Of a DNA stretch of 19,814 nucleotides, positions 1 to 7,842 are shown piece by piece (within the stretch, counting starts at the first letter, position 1; each line of letters begins with the position of its first letter). This DNA comes from Treponema sp. GTDB lineage: Bacteria > Spirochaetota > Spirochaetia > Treponematales > Treponemataceae. The stretch is from positions 1-19,814 of the forward strand of contig JAEDFX010000037.1 of assembly GCA_016297805.1 (NCBI GenBank). Direction: 5' to 3'. The position numbers were made by a program, and so were the translations under genes. The notes under the pieces are model-generated. The model did no database searches, was not told where the DNA came from, and was given only the letters and a program-made list of their open reading frames with translations.

Positions 1-6
1 ATACGA

Positions 7-79
7 CGCGAGGTAGAGCAGTTGGCAGCTCGTCGGGCTCATAACCCGGAGGCCGTAGGTTCGAGTCCTACCCTCGCTA
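7..79 (+). tRNA. initiator tRNA-Met (anticodon CAT)
   Basis: The sequence folds as a complete cloverleaf: acceptor arm 7-13 with 72-78, D arm from 16, anticodon loop CTCATAA, and T arm GTAGG/CCTAC around TTCGAGT. Three consecutive G-C pairs (GGG/CCC) close the anticodon stem, and the first acceptor pair is mismatched (C1 with T72). Both are hallmarks of initiator tRNA, although C-A is the usual mismatch. The CCA end is not encoded. A terminator follows nine bases later. The last 17 bases are copied in each of the downstream tandem repeats. Confidence 0.93.
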
Positions 80-87
80 TATTAAAG

Positions 88-115
88 GCTTTAGTTTGAC
101 TACTAAAGCTTTTTT
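88..115 (+). terminator. rho-independent terminator of the tRNA
   Basis: A perfect 8-bp stem GCTTTAGT/ACTAAAGC with a six-base loop is followed at once by six T. It lies just 3' of the tRNA and is repeated exactly 194 and 388 bases downstream. Confidence 0.88.
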
Positions 116-144
116 AGTTTTAAACCAGATAAAAGAAAATAACT

Positions 145-265
145 GCAGGACTCGAAGTGCAGTGAGCGCGCCGCAGGCGAAAAGGCGACAGGACGTCGCC
201 GTCAGCGAACGGAGCCGGCCCGGAAGGAGCAGACAGGACGTCTGCGACTAGAGGGCGAGTCCTAC
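145..265 (+). ncRNA. candidate structured RNA or palindromic element, copy 1
   Basis: A GC-rich block sits inside an AT-rich region. Its ends pair over a distance (AGGACTCG at 147-154 with CGAGTCCT at 256-263). Inside are two hairpins with different stems and the same loop: GGCGAC/GTCGCC at 184-200 and GCAGAC/GTCTGC at 229-245, both closing on AGGAC. The 3' arm of the outer stem is also the T-arm and acceptor sequence copied from the tRNA. I do not recognise a named RNA family. Confidence 0.45.
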
Positions 266-281
266 CCTCGCTATATTAAAG

Positions 282-309
282 GCTTTAGTTTGACTACTAA
301 AGCTTTTTT
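282..309 (+). terminator. terminator, repeat copy 2
   Basis: Exact copy of the 88-115 stem-loop and T tract, 194 bases downstream. Confidence 0.8.
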
Positions 310-338
310 AGTTTTAAACCAGATAAAAGAAAATAACT

Positions 339-459
339 GCAGGACTCGAAGTGCAGTGAGCGCGCCGCAGGCGAAAAGGCGACAGGACGTCGCCGTCAGC
401 GAACGGAGCCGGCCCGGAAGGAGCAGACAGGACGTCTGCGACTAGAGGGCGAGTCCTAC
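339..459 (+). ncRNA. candidate structured RNA or palindromic element, copy 2
   Basis: This is the 194-base-shifted copy of the block at 145-265, with hairpins at 378-394 and 423-439 carrying the same AGGAC loop. No differences from copy 1 were seen by eye. Confidence 0.45.
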
Positions 460-475
460 CCTCGCTATATTAAAG

Positions 476-503
476 GCTTTAGTTTGACTACTAAAGCTTT
501 TTT
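476..503 (+). terminator. terminator, repeat copy 3
   Basis: Exact copy of the 88-115 stem-loop and T tract, 388 bases downstream. Confidence 0.8.
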
Positions 504-532
504 AGTTTTAAACCAGATAAAAGAAAATAACT

Positions 533-658
533 GCAGGACTCGAAGTCGAAGGAACGCCGACCAGCGGGAGGAAAAGCAGCCACGGATGGCTGCGTCAGTG
601 ACTGAGACCGGGCTGCAATGAACCGACAGGACGTCGGTGAATGAAAGCCGAGTCCTGC
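533..658 (+). ncRNA. candidate structured RNA or palindromic element, divergent copy 3
   Basis: The outer stem here is a perfect 10 bp (GCAGGACTCG at 533-542 with CGAGTCCTGC at 649-658), longer than in copies 1 and 2. Inner hairpins are GCAGCCA/TGGCTGC around CGGA (576-593) and ACCGAC/GTCGGT around AGGAC (622-638). The interior sequence differs from the other copies, yet the fold type and the AGGAC loop remain, as expected if structure is what is conserved. Confidence 0.45.
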
Positions 659-674
659 CCTCGCTATAAATGAA

Positions 675-702
675 AGCTTCAGTAAACAACTGGAGCTTTT
701 TT
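675..702 (+). terminator. terminator at the end of the tRNA repeat region, possibly bidirectional
   Basis: A 9-bp stem AGCTTCAGT/ACTGGAGCT (one G-T pair) with loop AAACA is followed by six T on the plus strand. It is a divergent relative of the tRNA terminator. The TGA stop of the minus-strand gene at 679-1188 lies inside the stem, and the minus strand downstream is moderately T-rich, so it may serve both converging transcripts. Confidence 0.75.
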
Positions 703-1188
703 AGTTTTAAATCGCTTGTCATCAGAAAATAAGGTTTTCCTCTTAGAAATAATTTTACCATTTTTTTCTATACGAAACTCTTTCTCAGTTCCGTCATTAT
801 AATAGGAATAGAAATGTTCATACCCAAATGGAATTTTTCTATGAACAAGCAGTCCATTGTTGTCGTATTCAGACCAGGTTTCTTTTCCTGTTTTCCTGTC
901 ACGCTCATAAACAACTTTCCCATTTTCATTAAAACGTTGTTCGACATCGACATCCTTCCTGATTTCTTCTTCAAAAAACATCTCATTATTATCCCTATCA
1001 TAGGTATGCTTTTCTACAATGTTACCGTTCTCATCTTTCGTAACAAAGGTCGTATGATTTCCAAGATAGTTAATGTATTTCCATCTTCTCTCTCCAATCA
1101 ATTCACCTTCTATGAATTTACATAGTTCAAACATTGTTTCAATACCATCAATCCTAAATGTAATCTCCGTCTTTGTCATTTTTGACAT
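679..1188 (-). CDS. YD-repeat-like protein of unknown function
   Basis: The 169-residue product has recurring short motifs with the pattern (E)NG(K/N)(I/V)V and Y-D-x-x-G, seen as DENGNIVEKHTYD, NENGKVVYERD, EYDNNGLLVHRK and EKNGKIISK. This resembles YD/RHS-type beta-hairpin repeats and the cassette gene at 17207-17879. No signal peptide or catalytic motif is visible. A promoter at 1250-1277 and a purine-rich stretch (GGAAGAAG) upstream support expression. The last ten residues are encoded by terminator-like repeat sequence, and the stop lies inside that hairpin, so the C-terminus may have been created by the repeat. Function is unknown; small secretion-system immunity-type proteins can look like this, but that is a guess. 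Confidence 0.72.
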   Translation of the reverse strand: MSKMTKTEITFRIDGIETMFELCKFIEGELIGERRWKYINYLGNHTTFVTKDENGNIVEKHTYDRDNNEMFFEEEIRKDVDVEQRFNENGKVVYERDRKTGKETWSEYDNNGLLVHRKIPFGYEHFYSYYNDGTEKEFRIEKNGKIISKRKTLFSDDKRFKTKKAPVVY

Positions 1189-1249
1189 AACCTGTAATCT
1201 TCTTCCGCTTTTTACGGATTTAAGTTCTTCAAAAACTATTTGAACAATT

Positions 1250-1277
1250 AATATAGTAACTATTTGGGAAATGACAA
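1250..1277 (-). promoter_or_regulatory. sigma-70-type promoter for the 679-1188 gene
   Basis: On the minus strand TTGTCA (-35, 1272-1277) is followed after 16 bases by TATATT (-10, 1250-1255) with a C just before the -10 box. The start codon is about 60 bases downstream. Confidence 0.7.
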
Positions 1278-1356
1278 TACTTTATAAAAAATGAAGTCAG
1301 AAAAATTACTTACATCTGTTCTATATATAATAAATATAGAGTAATGGGAAATGACA
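1265..1356. repeat. 12-bp direct repeat overlapping the promoter
   Basis: TGGGAAATGACA occurs at 1265-1276 and again at 1345-1356, 80 bases apart. The first copy overlaps the -35 box; the second is also near a TATATT-like box. It could be an operator or a duplicated promoter piece. Confidence 0.5.
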
Positions 1357-1411
1357 TACCGTCAATTTTCACAAACTAAACCTTTGATATAACCTCCTAC
1401 TTGAAATCATG

Positions 1412-1430
1412 TACAGGTTTATAACCTGTA
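1412..1430. promoter_or_regulatory. 19-bp perfect palindrome with 3-bp centre
   Basis: TACAGGTT/AACCTGTA is separated by TAT. A related half site (ATAACCTGTAA) recurs at 1188-1198, right at the start codon of the upstream gene. No T tract follows on either strand, so an operator is more likely than a terminator. The rest of 1189-1525 is AT-rich and without a convincing gene. Confidence 0.4.
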
Positions 1431-1525
1431 ACAAAGCATGTATTACAAAAATTCAAAACGAAAACCTACAAAGGACGATCTTTCCTCGGTTCCGAGTGTC
1501 TTAATTGTCTTACATAATACCAACT

Positions 1526-2416
1526 CTAAATGTTCAGCAGAAAGTTTTTATTATGCAGTTTATTATAAACTCGCGGATGTTCTTCCGGGTAAGCCTTGGG
1601 GTGAACATAGATTCTGTCCTCAATAAATGCCGTATGGGTATGTCCCGCACACCATATGGCTTTTGGATTTTCAGCCAAATATTCTTTTGCAATTTTATCA
1701 TCAAAATAAAACATTGCACTGGTATAATCCCTGCGATGTATCGGGTGCATAAACTTTTCCGATGGAAGTGGCGCAAAATGTGTAAGCATCACATCGGGAT
1801 GTTCCTCTAAGACTTTCTGTACCTTCCCAAACTCCAATTCTCGTATTTTTTCCAAATTCTGGCTGCAGTAGTCCCAATGAATACCGTCAAACCAACAGTT
1901 TCTCCACCACTCTTTCATCTCACTGTATTTGTTATCCAATCCATAGTCCCTGATAAAACTCATGTCCCATATACCCATTGAACCACCGAACTTAACTCCA
2001 TCAATGCTTATGCAATTTCCATCCAGCAAATGAACATTTTCAAATTGATTACAATATTTTTTTATGACGTCAATTTTTTCTTCCGAAGTTTTGAATAAAT
2101 TATCTGAAGAAATGATACAATCTTTCGGAGCTGAAGGGTTATCAGAAACAATCTTTGTATCCCAAGTTAATGCCAGATCATGATTTCCCAAGCACATCAC
2201 AATATTTTTGTAACGAGAAGAAATGTCCTTGATAAACATCTTCGTTTCTTCAAAAGTATTCGCTAGATCACCTGGTATTACAATTGTATCAGCAGGAAGA
2301 AACTCCCGTTCAAAAAACCTGTCCATGTTACAATGCTGTCTGTAAAACGTATTGTTCCCAAGATAACTGTTGCGATAAAAATCGTAGTGAATATCAGAAA
2401 GAATATAAATTTTCAT
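1526..2416 (-). CDS. calcineurin-like metallophosphoesterase
   Basis: The 296-residue product shows all metal-binding motifs of the calcineurin-like fold in order: DIHYD near residue 8, GDLAN near 49, GNHD near 77, a THFAP histidine near 212 and GHTHT near 258. Such enzymes are two-metal cytoplasmic hydrolases of phosphomonoesters or diesters; the substrate cannot be told from sequence. The start has AGGAG upstream, overlapping the stop region of the decayed ADP-ribosylglycohydrolase 15 bases away. Together with the macro-domain remnant this suggests a former operon acting on ADP-ribose or related nucleotides. This gene is the only member that still reads through intact. Confidence 0.88.
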   Translation of the reverse strand: MKIYILSDIHYDFYRNSYLGNNTFYRQHCNMDRFFEREFLPADTIVIPGDLANTFEETKMFIKDISSRYKNIVMCLGNHDLALTWDTKIVSDNPSAPKDCIISSDNLFKTSEEKIDVIKKYCNQFENVHLLDGNCISIDGVKFGGSMGIWDMSFIRDYGLDNKYSEMKEWWRNCWFDGIHWDYCSQNLEKIRELEFGKVQKVLEEHPDVMLTHFAPLPSEKFMHPIHRRDYTSAMFYFDDKIAKEYLAENPKAIWCAGHTHTAFIEDRIYVHPKAYPEEHPRVYNKLHNKNFLLNI

Positions 2417-2431
2417 AAAAATATTTTACTC

Positions 2432-3072
2432 CTAGTATCGTTCAACGCTTCCATCTTTCCTTGCAATTGCCATTTCATCAAAGATCTTCATAACTTCATG
2501 CGTGTTTGCATCCGTACACTCCAAACATTTGTCCTTCATTTCATCCGGAAATCCGTAAAAAGCTTCCGCCATACCTGTTGCTATGTCAGTTAAGGTATCG
2601 CAATCTCCTCCAAGGCTTACTGCCGTCCTGATTATATCTTCAAAACTATTACCTTCAAGAAATGCCGTAATAGCCTCCGGCACAGTCTCCTGACAGGTTT
2701 CTTGATGAAAATACACAGGACAAATTTCGCCACATGTTCGAGAAAGGTCATAGTTGAATTCTTTTTCAACATAATCCTTTAACTGTTATACGGCTTGGTT
2801 TCTTCATGCAAGCCACCTGTAGAATTGTCCTCCATATCCTACATGAGGATACCTATGCCCCCATAGTTGCATGCTGGTAATCATCGCCGTTTTCATGGTA
2901 TGTTCATCAGCTTCAAGTCCTGCCTTGAAAAATCCATTGCAATTGCTACCGTCATTACAGAATCATCCGTATAAGTTGGAGATTTAGAAAATAAGGGAAA
3001 TTCTTTTGGTTTATTTCCTCTGTCAAACTCAAACGATTCCCCGATAATATCACCTAAAATTGCTACGAACAC
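2432..3072 (-). pseudogene. ADP-ribosylglycohydrolase (DraG/ARH family), decayed
   Basis: Fragments of one protein lie in successive frames. From a GTG at 3072 preceded by AAAGGAGG comes the N-terminal metal-site region (ILGDIIGESFEFDRGNK, then SPTYTDDSVMTVAIA). A frame change near 2931-2940 leads to GFFKAGLEADEHTMKT and ...QLWGHRYPHVGYGGQFYRW. Another change near 2806-2812 leads to HEETKPYNS and a stop. An internal deletion near 2780 follows, then LKDYVEKEFNYDLSRTCGEI and the C-terminal metal site AVSLGGDCDTLTDIATGMAEAFYG. The 94-residue C-terminal open frame (2432-2716) is therefore a fragment, not an independent gene. The family removes ADP-ribose from proteins. Both catalytic halves are recognisable but cannot be joined, so it is almost certainly inactive. 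Confidence 0.88.
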
Positions 3073-3186
3073 TTTTCCTCCTTTTGCAATTTCTTTTGTT
3101 TATACGCGTTTAGCATGAGATTTCCTTTCTAAAACATAAAAACAGAACTTGATACTATAAACCCAAATATGTCCCAGCAGTGCAAA

Positions 3187-3579
3187 CTACTCCGACGCAA
3201 AACACTCTTCACCGTGAGAGTATAGAATAACATCCACTTCAACGAGATTGTATATTCCTTTCATTACACAGTATTTAACTATGAGATCAAATCTGCTTGA
3301 TGGCATGAAAGCATAACCGGCACTTGCCAGGAATTCTTCATATTCCTTTAGTTTCAATTCAAGGACAAGTCCCAGTGCCATTACCGTCATTTTCTTGGGA
3401 ACATAATTATTGTAGCTAATTATTTTTGAAAAAAATTTCCTATCTATCAGAGCTTTAGAATAGACTTCAGAATTTCCAAGATTTCGCTCTGATATGAGTT
3501 GCTGCAGTTTGTTCTGAAAATTCAAACTTTTTGACGAAACTGAAATGAAAGCATCAACATCTATTGGTTCTATTTTTCT
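3187..3579 (-). pseudogene. C-terminal domain remnant of a macro-domain protein
   Basis: The frame from 3579 to 3187 reads IEPIDVDAFIS, then a helical domain with FQNKLQQLISERNL, DRKFFSKIISYNNYVPKK, ALGLVLELKLKEYEEFLASAGYAF and SRFDLIVKYCVMKGIYNLVEVD. In my memory of the family, this all-helical, HTH-like domain forms the C-terminus of many Firmicutes macro-domain proteins. No ATG precedes it; only a TTG at 3525 follows a natural inter-domain linker. It is in the same frame as the macro-domain fragment at 3604-3861, separated by two TAG codons and an internal deletion that removed most of the macro domain. Confidence 0.78.
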
Positions 3580-3603
3580 CTACATGTAAAACTTGCTTTT
3601 TTT

Positions 3604-3861
3604 CTATCTATATTTTGTTCCTATAGTATGAATTATGTATTTTATACCATTTCTTTTTAGCTCATAAGAATCCGTCCATGCGGAATTTTCAAGTTGAATA
3701 ATACCAATTTCATTTCTTGCGGCAAGAAGTTTTTCTTTCCCTGCTGCTTTATAGATAGAAAAATCTGTCCCACGACCAATAATAGGATGTAAGTTTGTTG
3801 TATTCACAATTGCATCAGCAGAAACTTTTGTAATGTCATTTCGAATAATTCTAAAAGCCAT
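3604..3861 (-). pseudogene. N-terminal fragment of a macro domain (ADP-ribose binding)
   Basis: The 85 residues begin MAFRIIRNDITKVSADAIVNTTN, continue with GRGTDFSIYKAAGKEKL and end YIIHTIGTKYR. These match the start of a macro domain: the IVN(A/T)AN-type strand, the glycine-rich loop and the I-H-T-(V/I)-G strand. The domain normally runs about 150 residues or more, so half the ADP-ribose pocket is missing. A TAG follows, then a short linker, another TAG, and the C-terminal domain remnant in the same frame. A TATAAT lies only a few bases before the ATG and no strong ribosome binding site is visible. With the adjacent ADP-ribosylglycohydrolase remnant it marks a dead ADP-ribose locus. Confidence 0.82.
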
Positions 3862-3924
3862 GATTCAATTATACATTAGATTTTATTAAGCAGATAAAGA
3901 ACTTTCAAAAAAGAGAGCGTTATT

Positions 3925-4530
3925 TTAGAAATTTTTATCACCTCTTCGTCGTTTAAGTTTATTCGCCATCTTACTGTTTTTTGAAATACCATAAGATCCG
4001 TTTACATAAACTCTGCGCAATCTATCCCTATAAAAGGAATTTGGATATCGTTGTGCAAGTCTTTTCAAATACAAAAATGCTCTTCTATCTCGCATAGTTG
4101 AATAATATAAGTAAAGGATTTCATCATTGCCATCTTTTTCAAATTCCATCAATTTAACTTCGTTCACATTTTGCTGCTCAATGATTTTATCATGATAATC
4201 TACGAGAACTTGTTCAATCAAATCGAGCAGAGATTTGTAGAATTCAATGTTAGTTTCATATTCATCGTAAATATCTGACCATCCACCTCTGAGAACAACG
4301 TTCTTTCCAATCGAAACAGTATACTCATTCCATTCAAGTCTTGAATCCTCATCGTCATGATCTACAGTTTGGTAATATATCTCATTAATCTTGGTTACAT
4401 AATTTTCATTATGCCTATCAATTATATCCCTTACATTCTCAAAGGCGAAAATCAAATCTTCTATATCACCATTGATTTCAAACTTTAGTGGGATAGGTAA
4501 TTCATCTTCTACCTTTTTACTGTTCACCAC
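3925..4530 (-). CDS. hypothetical protein, acidic with a basic tail
   Basis: The 201-residue product is not recognised. It begins at GTG 4530 with AAGGAG eight bases upstream. The first two thirds are acidic and predicted mainly helical (DIEDLIFAFENVRDIIDRHNE, FYKSLLDLIEQVLVDYHDKI). The last 60 residues are strongly basic (DRRAFLYLKRLAQRYP, FYRDRLRRVYV, NKLKRRRGDK), which could bind nucleic acid or be cell-surface or ribosome-associated. No signal peptide or membrane segment is seen. Neighbours on both sides share its strand, but gaps of 63 and 157 bases and the lack of a clear promoter leave operon membership open. Confidence 0.65.
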   Translation of the reverse strand: MVNSKKVEDELPIPLKFEINGDIEDLIFAFENVRDIIDRHNENYVTKINEIYYQTVDHDDEDSRLEWNEYTVSIGKNVVLRGGWSDIYDEYETNIEFYKSLLDLIEQVLVDYHDKIIEQQNVNEVKLMEFEKDGNDEILYLYYSTMRDRRAFLYLKRLAQRYPNSFYRDRLRRVYVNGSYGISKNSKMANKLKRRRGDKNF

Positions 4531-4687
4531 TTATTCTCCTTGCAGGATGAATGTCATGGAACTGAAGCAAATGATAAAAAAGCATTTAACTAAACAGCTC
4601 CATGATACACTCGGTATCTGTACTGTAATTTCAATTAACACCTTGAAAGATAAACAGGGTGTAAAGTTCTAAAAGTCTACTCAGAAA

Positions 4688-7018
4688 TCAGCAGGCAAAT
4701 CCGATTTTTACACTGACATTTTTTCTTTTCTCATTCTGAATTCTAATCAATTCTCTAACTATGTATTCAGAATCCAAACTGTCTTTTGGGACGAAACGAA
4801 TTTTACCCGTAAGGCTGCCAAAGTCGCCTGGAGTAACAGACTCGTACCTGCATAGATTTTCAATCTGATCATCCGAAAACTTATACTTACCGAAAAATGA
4901 ATTAAGTAAAGTTTTGATTCCTTGCTCACTAAGAGCCTTGAATTCACTGATAATATGGAACCTTCTCTGCATAGCAGGATCCATTATCTTGCGCAAGTTT
5001 GTCGTGCAGATGCAGATGCCTGAAAATTCTTCCATCTGTGTGAGAAACTCATTAACCTGTGTTCTTTCCCATGACTGCTTTGCGTCAGTGCGATCGGCAA
5101 AGAAACTGTCAGCCTCATCAAAAAGTAAAACGGAGCTTGTTGCTTCCGCCTCTTCAAATGCTGCCGCAATGTTCTGTTCCGTACGTCCAACATAAGGATC
5201 AATAATGTCAGAGCATCGCTTCAGCAAAAGTGGTTTCCCCAAGGTTTCAGCAATGTAACGCGCAAGCTCAGTTTTACCCGTGCCACTCAAACCGTAAAAA
5301 AGACAGCGCACCCCATCATTACCTTCATCGATATGGTTTTCCTTTCTGTATTCTTCGGCGGCTTTGAGCATTTCAACAATCTCATTTGCATCTACAGAAG
5401 AATTAAGGACGGAAAGATCATAAGATTTTTTAACTGTACCGCGCATCTTTTTCTTACCATACAAGAGCGAGGAGTTTGCCTCGAGTACAGACTTGATGTC
5501 ATTACGAATCTTGTCTTCCTTTCCATTTTGATAATCCAGAGAATTAATAGTTTTAACTACATTGTCAACAGAAGCTCCTGTTACCTTGTAAATGCTGAAC
5601 ATATCAAGAATGTCTTTCTTAAGGTCTGTCGGCATTTTTACCGATTTAAGTTTTTCCGCTGCAATCGAGCGTAAGGTTTCCATTGACATGGCACTGAACT
5701 TGATGCTATAGGTAAAGCGGCGTAAAGTTGATTCGTCCATTTCAGAAGTATAATTTACAATCCAGATTGCTTTGTTCTCTGATGTTTCTGAAAGCATTCT
5801 GTTTACTGTACCTTTCTGAGAGGAACTAAGCTTTATACCAAAGAAACTGAACTCCTTTGTCTTGAGAACATTTTCTGCTTCGTCAACTACAAGAACTGAA
5901 TCTTCTTTTTTAAGAGAAAGATAACAGTTAAGACGGCTGAGGGCTTTTACCTCAACTTCGTCATCATCTTTCTTTCCGGTGATTTCAAGCTCGTTCTTGT
6001 AAGAAGTCATCTTAAGCCCTGCTGCTTGTATCAATGCCTTGGCATATTCCGTTTTTCCAGACCCCGGTGCACCAAACAGAAGAATGTTACAAGGATTGCC
6101 TGATTTCAAGAGCTGGACCGCAATATCAGACTGTTCCTTTGAAACACTGAAAGAATTCAAATCGTAGGACTTTAAATTCCTTTCATTCTTGACGATATCA
6201 GTAAAATATAGGCGCATATCTTTTTCATTTATGGCGTCCATAGCGTCTTCATCCATATCACCATCAGAATCAATGAGACCAAAAGCCTTGAGTTTCTGAT
6301 CATTTCTAAGAGCCATGCGGATTTCTTTCTGTGATTTATTACAGCATTTTGCTATGATTTCAAAACGGCTCAAATCATCATGACGAAAAAGATCATTACA
6401 AACCGCATATATTTCCTTGCAGTTCTGAAGTCTGTATGCACAAAGCAGAATCTTTGCTTCATCTTTTGAAAGTTTAAGAGTGTCTACAGCGAACTTAATA
6501 GCAGTTTCATCGGCAACAGCATTCCTAACTTTTACAGGCACAGGAGTTCTTGAAGACAGTACCATCGTTGTTTCGTCGATACTACCTGGCTTCGTAAAAA
6601 AAGTTAGTGCTGCAATTTTTGCAAAATCACCTTTATTTCCAGAGAAAAGAACTCGGACAAGATTGATATTCCGTATGGAATCGGTGTCCCAATTTCCGCA
6701 GTTTTCAAATGCAAATTCATCTTCGCGATAGTTAGACTTAATTTTACTTCTGTAATTAAAAGGATTACGATACTTTTCACTAGGGATTATAGGTGTAAGC
6801 GTCTTAGATTTTACAAGTTTTCTGATAAGGGCATTCAGTATAGCATCCGAATGATCCTGTAATTCCAATCTATCTACGAGGGCATTATAGAGCCACTGAA
6901 TCTCCTCATGACTACACAGTTCATCCAGGTCAGTTGTAAGCTGATAAAGATAATAAGCCAGAGCTAATGCCTCATTTTCGTTCAAATTTTTAACCTTTAT
7001 AATCGCATTTCCAATCAT
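4688..7018 (-). CDS. tandem AAA+ ATPase (two AAA modules)
   Basis: The 776-residue protein has an N-terminal region of about 300 residues without a known motif, then two AAA+ modules. Module 1 has Walker A GAPGSGKT (316-323), Walker B VLVVDEAE (about 375-382), a sensor-1 asparagine in WIVNYTSE and an arginine pair in LRRF (433-434). Module 2 has Walker A GLSGTGKT (576-583), Walker B VLLFDEAD (about 630-637), CTTN and MQRRF (685-686). Both look catalytically complete. This resembles Cdc48-like double-ring ATPases that unfold or remodel partners, but the N-domain is unfamiliar and no protease is nearby. AAGGGA precedes the ATG. It follows the sigma factor gene by 107 bases and probably shares its transcript. 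Confidence 0.86.
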   Translation of the reverse strand: MIGNAIIKVKNLNENEALALAYYLYQLTTDLDELCSHEEIQWLYNALVDRLELQDHSDAILNALIRKLVKSKTLTPIIPSEKYRNPFNYRSKIKSNYREDEFAFENCGNWDTDSIRNINLVRVLFSGNKGDFAKIAALTFFTKPGSIDETTMVLSSRTPVPVKVRNAVADETAIKFAVDTLKLSKDEAKILLCAYRLQNCKEIYAVCNDLFRHDDLSRFEIIAKCCNKSQKEIRMALRNDQKLKAFGLIDSDGDMDEDAMDAINEKDMRLYFTDIVKNERNLKSYDLNSFSVSKEQSDIAVQLLKSGNPCNILLFGAPGSGKTEYAKALIQAAGLKMTSYKNELEITGKKDDDEVEVKALSRLNCYLSLKKEDSVLVVDEAENVLKTKEFSFFGIKLSSSQKGTVNRMLSETSENKAIWIVNYTSEMDESTLRRFTYSIKFSAMSMETLRSIAAEKLKSVKMPTDLKKDILDMFSIYKVTGASVDNVVKTINSLDYQNGKEDKIRNDIKSVLEANSSLLYGKKKMRGTVKKSYDLSVLNSSVDANEIVEMLKAAEEYRKENHIDEGNDGVRCLFYGLSGTGKTELARYIAETLGKPLLLKRCSDIIDPYVGRTEQNIAAAFEEAEATSSVLLFDEADSFFADRTDAKQSWERTQVNEFLTQMEEFSGICICTTNLRKIMDPAMQRRFHIISEFKALSEQGIKTLLNSFFGKYKFSDDQIENLCRYESVTPGDFGSLTGKIRFVPKDSLDSEYIVRELIRIQNEKRKNVSVKIGFAC

Positions 7019-7125
7019 AACTATCCCTTCTTTCTTTCAAATTCTCGTCCACTCATCAAAACTTATATCATTAGTATAGGAACATTTCCGTTCGCAGGCA
7101 TTAAACTAATAATTTAACGATGTTT

Positions 7126-7842
7126 TTATGCTGCCAAATCAGCATATCCACCTGCCTTATCAATATTGTTTCTCAATTTCCTAAGTGCATTGCTTTCTAT
7201 CTTTCTAATGGTTTCTTTTGAATACCCCATTTGAGCACCTATCTGAGATAAACTCATAGGCTTATTTCCATCAAGACCGAAACGTCTGTTTACAACATGC
7301 CTTTCTCTCTCTCCAAGCATCTCAAGGGATTTTTCCAACTGCAATACAAGTTCTTTAGAACAAATTTCAACAGATGGATCCGGAACTTTTTCATCTTCTA
7401 TGAAGTCGCTCAATGTTGCATCATCGTCATCTTTATTGGCAATCGGTTTATCGAGGCTGGCCATCTTCCACTTCTTCATTTCTTCAAATCTCGTGGCTGG
7501 AAACCTTATTCCACATGAAGTTTCACGAATAGCTTGCTGAATGTATGCCTTTATCCAAAAAACTGCATAAGTTATAAACTTTGTTCCTCTTTCTGGATTG
7601 AATTTTTCTGCAGCATGGATGAGGCCAAGGCTCCCTTCAGCAATAAGATCTTCCATATCCATATAATTCTGGTACTTGACCGCAATTTTTGCTACAAAAC
7701 GGAGGTTATGTTCTACAAGTTTATTTTGAGCCCACTTGTTTCCTGCATAAGCCTTAATTGCCAAAAATTTTTCTTCTTCTTTTGTAAGAAGCGGAATTTT
7801 ATAGATTTCATTGAAATAATAAGATGTATTCTTTTTAGCCAT
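7126..7842 (-). CDS. RNA polymerase sigma-70-family factor (short, alternative type)
   Basis: The 238 residues contain a short region 1.2 (about 5-35), region 2 (about 44-108, with NLRFVAKIAVKYQ, DLIAEGSLGLIHAAEKF and FITYAVFWIKAYIQQAI), and region 4 (about 165-226) with the helix-turn-helix SLSQIGAQMGYSKETIRKIESNALRKL split as MSLSQIGAQMGYS then KETIRKIE. Region 3 is short. It is larger than ECF factors and much smaller than RpoD, fitting an RpoH/RpoS-like alternative sigma. Its position upstream of the AAA+ ATPase suggests co-transcription. A near-consensus promoter and a leader of nearly 200 bases precede it. Which genes it controls is unknown. Confidence 0.86.
   Translation of the reverse strand: MAKKNTSYYFNEIYKIPLLTKEEEKFLAIKAYAGNKWAQNKLVEHNLRFVAKIAVKYQNYMDMEDLIAEGSLGLIHAAEKFNPERGTKFITYAVFWIKAYIQQAIRETSCGIRFPATRFEEMKKWKMASLDKPIANKDDDDATLSDFIEDEKVPDPSVEICSKELVLQLEKSLEMLGERERHVVNRRFGLDGNKPMSLSQIGAQMGYSKETIRKIESNALRKLRNNIDKAGGYADLAA

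Larger units (their letters stand above)
63..548 (+). repeat. 194-bp tandem repeat, about 2.5 copies, carrying the tRNA 3' end
   Basis: Copies start at 63, 257 and 451 with an exact 194-base period; the third diverges after about 547. Each unit holds the last 17 bases of the tRNA, the terminator, an AT-rich stretch, and a GC-rich block of about 115 bases containing two hairpins. The two full units look identical by eye. The tRNA 3' end recurs once more, degenerate, near 651-666. No open frame of note lies on the plus strand, so this is probably a structured or transposable non-coding repeat, not a gene. Confidence 0.9.

Noticed and set aside
63..548. CRISPR array
   Set aside because: The repeat period is 194 bases with no spacers; units are identical throughout, and each includes a tRNA end and terminator.
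465..761. Minus-strand 98-residue open frame across the tRNA repeats
   Set aside because: It runs through terminator and hairpin sequence, has repeat-derived composition and overlaps the better supported gene at 679-1188.
4547..4672. Plus-strand 41-residue frame starting MNVMELKQMIKKHLT
   Set aside because: The peptide looks protein-like, but it is the only plus-strand candidate in the region, lacks a placed Shine-Dalgarno, and its start overlaps the leader and ribosome binding site of the minus-strand gene at 4530. It could be a remnant.
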